From Sphaerisporangium album (GTDB taxonomy: Bacteria; Actinomycetota; Actinomycetes; Streptosporangiales; Streptosporangiaceae), in assembly GCF_003323745.1 (NCBI RefSeq), contig NZ_QOIL01000005.1, forward strand, positions 415,022 through 479,021: a stretch of DNA of 64,000 nt, read 5' to 3'. This document shows positions 60,730-64,000 of this stretch, piece after piece; the first letter of the stretch is position 1; each line of letters begins with the position of its first letter. The translations under genes and the position numbers were made by a program. A model generated the notes under the pieces. The model was not told where the DNA came from, ran no database searches, and saw only the letters and a list, made by a program, of their open reading frames with translations.

Positions 60730-61611
60730 ATGTCAGCTCACCTGGATCCCGCCCGTAAGCACGACTTCGTCTACCTGTTCGACGTTCGCGACGGTAACCC
60801 CAACGGCGACCCCGACGCCGGAGGCATGCCCCGCACCGACCCGGAAACCGGTCAAGGCCTGGTCACCGACGTCGCCATCAAACGAAAGATCCGCAACACC
60901 GTCGCGCTCCTCCAGGAAGGCGTGGCCGGCTATGACATCTACGTCGAAGCCGGAGTAGCACTGAACGCCCAGCACGAACGCGCTTACGCCGCCTTGAACC
61001 TCGACCCCAAACAACGGCGCAAGTCCGAAGCCGAAGCACAGCAATGGATGTGCCAGACCTTCTATGACGTGCGCATGTTCGGTGCGGTCATGAGCACCGG
61101 CACCAAGCCCTGCGGACGCGTCCAAGGCCCGATGCAGCTCACCTTCTCCCGCTCCATCCACTCCGTTCTCCCGCAAGAACACGGCATCACCCGCGTCACC
61201 CAGACCCGCCAGGACGACATCGACAAGGGCGAGTCAACCGAAATGGGCAACAAGCACATGATCCCCTACGGCCTCTATCTCGGATACGGCCACTTCAGCG
61301 CCCCACTGGCGCGCCGTACCGGCGTAGACGGCCAGGACCTGGACACCTTCTGGCGTGCCCTGACCTTGATGTTCGAGCATGACCGTGCCTCCACCCGTGG
61401 GGAGATGGCGCTCCGCGGGTTGTATGTCTTCAGTCACGACGACTCCTTCGGCCGCGCCCCCGCCCACACCCTGTTCGACCGTATCCAGGTGTCCACCGAC
61501 AAGACCGCGCCGCGCTCGTTCAGCGACTACACCGCACCGTCGCCGACGACCTGCCCGACGGCGTCACCCTCACGCGACTGGTCGGATGAGCCTGTCCGCG
61601 GAGCGGGCTGA
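60730..61611 (+). CDS. cas7: Cas7c, Cascade backbone, with 3' frameshift
   Basis: A Csd2-type protein starting at ATG 60730 after GAAAGGA. VYLFDVRDGNPNGDPDAGGMPR opens the RRM-like core as VYLFDVRDGNPNGD, followed by TDVAIKRKIRN, MCQTFYDVRMFGAVMSTG and the loop IPYGLYLGYGHFSAPLA. The first 267 residues look normal. At about 61531-61536 one base is missing: the frame then reads APSPTTCP and so on to a stop at 61609-61611. The ancestral frame TVADDLPDGVTLTRLVG continues in the neighbouring frame to TGA 61587-61589, which overlaps the cas4 ATG. The backbone fold is probably kept but the last strand is altered. Confidence 0.9.
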   Translation: MSAHLDPARKHDFVYLFDVRDGNPNGDPDAGGMPRTDPETGQGLVTDVAIKRKIRNTVALLQEGVAGYDIYVEAGVALNAQHERAYAALNLDPKQRRKSEAEAQQWMCQTFYDVRMFGAVMSTGTKPCGRVQGPMQLTFSRSIHSVLPQEHGITRVTQTRQDDIDKGESTEMGNKHMIPYGLYLGYGHFSAPLARRTGVDGQDLDTFWRALTLMFEHDRASTRGEMALRGLYVFSHDDSFGRAPAHTLFDRIQVSTDKTAPRSFSDYTAPSPTTCPTASPSRDWSDEPVRGAG

Positions 61612-62249
61612 CCTCACTGGCGGCCCGCTGGTGCAGGTCACCTTGTCAGCACTGGAACACCATGCTTACTGCCCTCGCCAAGCTGGGCTCATCCTGCTGG
61701 AAGACGGGTATGCCGACGACGCGGCCACCATCCGTGGCACCCTGATGCACCAGCGGGTACACGAGCCCGGGATCGAAACCCGCGGCGCGATCCGTACCCT
61801 ACGGGCCCTCCCCGTCTGGCACGACGACCTAGGACTCATCGGCGTGTGCGACGTCGTCGAAATCCACCACGACGGCCGCATCCTCCCTATCGAACACAAG
61901 TCCGGTACCTATACGACCGGAGGACCGGCCGATGTCCAGGTAGCCGGCCAGGCCATGTGCCTGGAGGCCATGTTCAACAAACCTGTCCCTCAGGGGCTGA
62001 TCTATTCGGGGACAGACCGGCGACGACACACCGTCAACATCGACCAAACCCTACGCGAGCGGGTCATCACCCTGGCGCACGCCGTCAGGCAAACCATGAC
62101 CAGCATGACGCTGCCTACCGCTCCCGCAGACCAACGATGCCGCCGATGCTCGATGCGCGACATGTGCATGCCTCGTGTCCTGGCACGCACCAAGGCCTAC
62201 ACCGACACGGCCTCCACTTTGTTTATCTCCCGACCAGAGGCGGCATGGG

Positions 62250-62257
<8 letters not shown>
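61586..62257 (+). CDS. cas4: Cas4 exonuclease
   Basis: 223 residues from ATG 61586 (ATGA overlap with the ancestral cas7 stop). The RecB-type nuclease motifs are GTLMHQRVHEPG, GVCDVVEI and PIEHKSGTY. Four iron-sulfur cysteines lie in HAYCPRQ and the C-terminal CRRCSMRDMCMP. It processes prespacers and selects PAM ends for Cas1-Cas2. In this operon the cas7 frameshift makes Cas7 translation run past this start, which could affect its coupling. Confidence 0.93.
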
Positions 62258-63568
<1,311 letters not shown>

Positions 63569-63699
63569 TTCGGAACCTGAAGCACTCACGCGACACGCCA
63601 GGCCTACCCAATGAGGTATGGCCCGATATGTTCCTTGATAAGCGAATTGAACAACCATAGTCTTCGGCGCTGTCCAGGCATATTTCCTGCTCAGATGCC
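63569..63699 (+). promoter_or_regulatory. CRISPR leader 2
   Basis: A second copy of the leader at 52800-52932. The two share TTCGGAACCTG, GCGACACGCCAGGC, TATGTTCCTTGATAAG and the repeat-proximal CAGATGCC, with substitutions elsewhere. It begins at the cas2 stop. Confidence 0.85.
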
Positions 63700-63874
63700 G
63701 TGGCGGTCGCCTCCGCGGGCGACCGAGGGTCGCAACCCACCCCTGGAGCGCCGCCCGCTCGGCGGGGGCGGTGGCGGTCGCCTCCGCGGGCGACCGAGGG
63801 TCGCAACCTCACGGGCCCGCTCGTAGTCGCACGGCCCGCCCATGTGGCGGTCGCCTCCGCGGGCGACCGAGGGT
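63700..63874 (+). CRISPR. Short second I-C array, cut off inside repeat 3
   Basis: Two full 37-bp repeats (63700, 63771), spacers of 34 and 36 bp, and a third repeat intact for 31 bases. The repeat keeps GTGGCGG and TCGCAAC ends but has a different stem (GGTCGCC with GGCGACC) and GAGGG instead of GAGGA. The third repeat's TCGCAAC end is replaced by GTTGAAC. Confidence 0.92.
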
Positions 63875-64000
63875 GTTGAACGACTTTGAAGATGCCGATG
63901 TAGTGGGCGGAATGCGGCATCCTGTCTGCCGACAAGATCGGATGCATGTTCCGGGTGACCGGGGAGTTCGTCGGCGGCGGCACCTCGCCGACGAAGGGCA
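63875..64000. other. Foreign sequence abutting the truncated repeat
   Basis: The sequence changes sharply at 63875. The remaining 126 bp resemble neither leader nor spacer. An insertion-sequence end or other rearrangement is the simplest explanation, but the window stops before any diagnostic gene. Confidence 0.4.

Overview
The window is high-GC actinomycete DNA with GTG and TTG starts, short overlapping operons and a mycothiol gene (mshB). It also has single-subunit cytochrome b succinate dehydrogenase, a secreted streptogrisin-like protease and a succinylase-type diaminopimelate pathway. A filamentous actinomycete of the Streptosporangiales type fits well, but species cannot be read from the sequence alone.

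Left part (1-16 kb). A REC-PP2C phosphatase and a CHASE3-type sensor kinase (cut by the window edge) form one signalling unit. A LysR regulator is divergent from sdhCAB and has a perfect T-N11-A palindrome between them. Next come an ECF sigma factor with a small partner gene and a secreted animal-type haem peroxidase. A stretch of decayed sequence follows, then an MMPL transporter with a two-component system. The decayed stretch is a worn copy of an FN3 gene and its promoter, followed by a worn copy of the sdhB 3' end.

Middle (16-35 kb). The intact version of the peroxidase/FN3 cassette lies here. Its peroxidase carries two discoidin domains and its control region carries LacI-like palindromes. 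It is followed by a Clp-N/HTH pair with tandem operators, a heterodimeric ABC exporter with complementary defective ATP sites, an S9 peptidase, mshB, small membrane proteins, an MBL hydrolase, an S1 protease and cysS.

Accessory block 1 (35.4-43 kb). A type I-E-like CRISPR array of 28-bp repeats has no leader and no cas genes. Its left end is a fold-back chimera of two oppositely oriented arrays. Beside it is a three-gene leftward cassette: two paralogous sigma-region-4-like proteins flank a UvrD-type helicase with a RelE/ParE-like N-terminal domain. This is the best candidate here for an undescribed system.

Housekeeping block (43-51.7 kb). Methyltransferase, orphan solute-binding lipoprotein, fdxA-dapC, DUF4178 protein, muralytic-like membrane protein, dapD-dapE and a LOG-family protein.

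Accessory block 2 (51.7-64 kb). After a gene-poor decayed stretch comes a complete subtype I-C CRISPR system: leader, a 40-repeat array, then cas3-cas5-cas8c-cas7-cas4-cas1-cas2, then a second copy of the leader with a short array broken off inside its third repeat. Cas7 has a one-base frameshift at its very 3' end. Repeat variants, duplicated spacer blocks and decayed distal repeats record the array's history.
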